NCBI RefSeq assembly: GCF_025151385.1
Contig: NZ_CP102287.1
Coordinates: forward strand, 558,001-622,000
Reading direction: 5' to 3'
Length of the DNA: 64,000 bases
DNA from: Hoylesella buccalis ATCC 35310
GTDB lineage: Bacteria > Bacteroidota > Bacteroidia > Bacteroidales > Bacteroidaceae
This document shows, one piece after another, positions 62,930-64,000 of the stretch; position 1 is the stretch's first letter; every line of letters starts with the position of its first letter. The translations under genes were made by a program, and so were the position numbers. Under the pieces are notes generated by a model. It saw nothing but the letters and a program-made list of their open reading frames with translations. It was not told the DNA's origin and made no database searches.

Positions 62930-64000
62930 TTATCCTCTCCGCACAAACCTTTTCAATAAGAAAGACAAAAAATATGGAAAGATATAGAATTTGCCATTGA
63001 AACCGATATTCTTATATCCTAATTTGATGCCGTATTTAACATCTGGATATTTATCATCACTTAGTAACTTGTTCAATGACGGTGTGGCACCATCATTAGC
63101 TTTTACTTCAACTGGAATAAGGGAGTCAGCATCTCTGATAAAAAAATCCATTTCCAGAGAAGGCCTGTCTTTGCTGTAGTAATAAAGGCTATAACCCTGC
63201 TTTACCAACATATCACCTACAATGTTTTCATATATAGCTCCTTTATATGTACCCAGATTCTTATTGGCTCTCAAATCATCTTGTGCTTCCTCATCGAGTG
63301 ACGCAATCAAAAGTCCAGTGTCTTTATAGTAAATCTTGTATAGCTTAGGATCATAGTTCCCTTTAAGCGGGAGCTCAGGTTGATTCAAACAGTAGCAGAT
63401 GTTTATAACGCCAGCATCAGAAAGCCATTCTACACAACCAATGTAATCTCTATTACGCGCATTCTTTGCAATTTTAGTAATCTGGAAACGCTTGTTTTCT
63501 TTTGCCAAGAAGGTAGAAATGTGGTTATAAACGGCTTGAATCTTTGCTTTATCCAAACCTTCTACATATTTTGTAATATCCTCCTCATAGTCTTTGAGCA
63601 ATTGCTTCTGTATGGCCAAAGTTCCACTGAAATTCTTGTTCTTGATATATGTGTTTACAACCTCTGGCATACCTCCGATAGTAGCATAATCACGGAACAA
63701 TTCAAAGAGAACATCCATTTGCAGTTTGGCAAGTGGTTTGACTTCCAACATGTGCTGATACAACTCATCCACAAAATCATCATTGTATCCTTTAGCCCAA
63801 AGAAACTCCTCAAAATCCATGGAATACATCTCATAATCTTCCTTATAGCCTACACTGTTAGATTCAATTTCCCGATAACTAATACCCATCAATGAACCGG
63901 AACAGATAACATCGAAGCGTCCATCAAGTTTAAAAAACTTCAATGATGTAGCACAATTTGGACAAGCTTGAAGCTCATCAAAGAAGAAAAGAGTTTCACC
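62930..64000 (-). CDS. AAA ATPase with DUF4143 domain, 5' truncated by window edge
   Basis: The frame is open to the end of the window; the 356 residues present are the C-terminal part. Seen: Walker B 'TLFFFDELQACP' (Asp-Glu), sensor 'FDVICSGSLMGI', a middle helical part and the C-terminal DUF4143 domain with a PD-(D/E)xK-like set 'LEMDFFIRD' and 'LIPVEVKAND'. Walker A lies beyond the window. These ATPases are frequent in accessory regions of gut Bacteroidota; their function is unknown. The AT-rich composition differs from feoB. Confidence 0.9.
   Translation of the reverse strand, partial: GETLFFFDELQACPNCATSLKFFKLDGRFDVICSGSLMGISYREIESNSVGYKEDYEMYSMDFEEFLWAKGYNDDFVDELYQHMLEVKPLAKLQMDVLFELFRDYATIGGMPEVVNTYIKNKNFSGTLAIQKQLLKDYEEDITKYVEGLDKAKIQAVYNHISTFLAKENKRFQITKIAKNARNRDYIGCVEWLSDAGVINICYCLNQPELPLKGNYDPKLYKIYYKDTGLLIASLDEEAQDDLRANKNLGTYKGAIYENIVGDMLVKQGYSLYYYSKDRPSLEMDFFIRDADSLIPVEVKANDGATPSLNKLLSDDKYPDVKYGIKLGYKNIGFNGKFYIFPYFLSFLLKRFVRRG

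Noticed and set aside
62765..62959. Plus-strand ORF of 64 aa
   Set aside because: No promoter, no family, and it overlaps the end of the AAA/DUF4143 gene.

Overview
The window is a chromosomal stretch of a Bacteroidota genome, most probably Bacteroidales and Prevotella-like. Evidence: promoters of the TTTG / 19-20 bp / TAnnTTTG type in front of many genes, little Shine-Dalgarno signal, the ssb-gldE-phosphopantetheinyl transferase order, an FeoA-FeoB fusion, the rpmB-rpmG-DUF4295 operon, a carboxynorspermidine decarboxylase route to polyamines, and several Bacteroidota-only families (DUF4421, DUF5687, DUF6057). The species is inferred, not proven.

Layout. 1-2218: the cut-off C-terminus of a polymorphic (RHS-type) toxin followed by immunity-like genes. 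2368-5781: housekeeping genes map, tsaD, a CinA/PncC domain, rpmB, rpmG, DUF4295. 5992-8146 (minus): TlpA-like lipoprotein, prs, a ThiE/TenI-like protein. 8251-10787: nspC split by a 1358-bp IS4-family element. 10896-11298: tRNA Gly-Leu-Leu-Gly, then a hypothetical gene, ssb, gldE and a phosphopantetheinyl transferase. 14382-19490: AT-rich decayed accessory region with toxin remnants, a second identical IS4 copy inside a frameshifted gene, an RHS core fragment with two stops, orphan immunity-like genes, a 151-bp direct repeat and a group II intron relic. 19590-28535 (minus): pgk, then a tight run DUF1460-DUF4421-Gfo/Idh/MocA-NCS2 permease-nudC-5'-nucleotidase, and a small HAD protein. 28599-32052 (minus): tyrosine autokinase Wzc and rfbA for surface polysaccharide. 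32354-35432: a hypothetical gene, a coiled-coil protein, zapA, rny. 35780-37380: an IS3/IS150-like element. 37426-44183: MgtC, sdaA, a DUF5687 membrane protein, LolA-like protein, ftsK. 44287-47432: exonuclease, RlmI-like methyltransferase, tilS. 47607-58933: kdsB, MORN-repeat protein, glgB, DUF6057, ruvC, an MBL hydrolase, rsmG, lipoproteins, a HAD phosphatase, cdd. 59063-59642: tRNA-Ser, tRNA-Glu and two tRNA-Lys. 59746-62175: feoAB. The window ends inside an AAA/DUF4143 ATPase.

The least explained feature is a dispersed intergenic repeat. Four loci (20991, 35698, 47500, 62625) each carry exactly four 22-bp units made of alternating inverted half-sites of 11 bp, about one helical turn each. 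One array is split by the IS3 element, and removing the IS with one copy of its 3-bp target duplication restores the fourth unit. I know of no named element that fits. The accessory region at 14.3-19.5 kb reads as a graveyard of displaced toxin and immunity modules.
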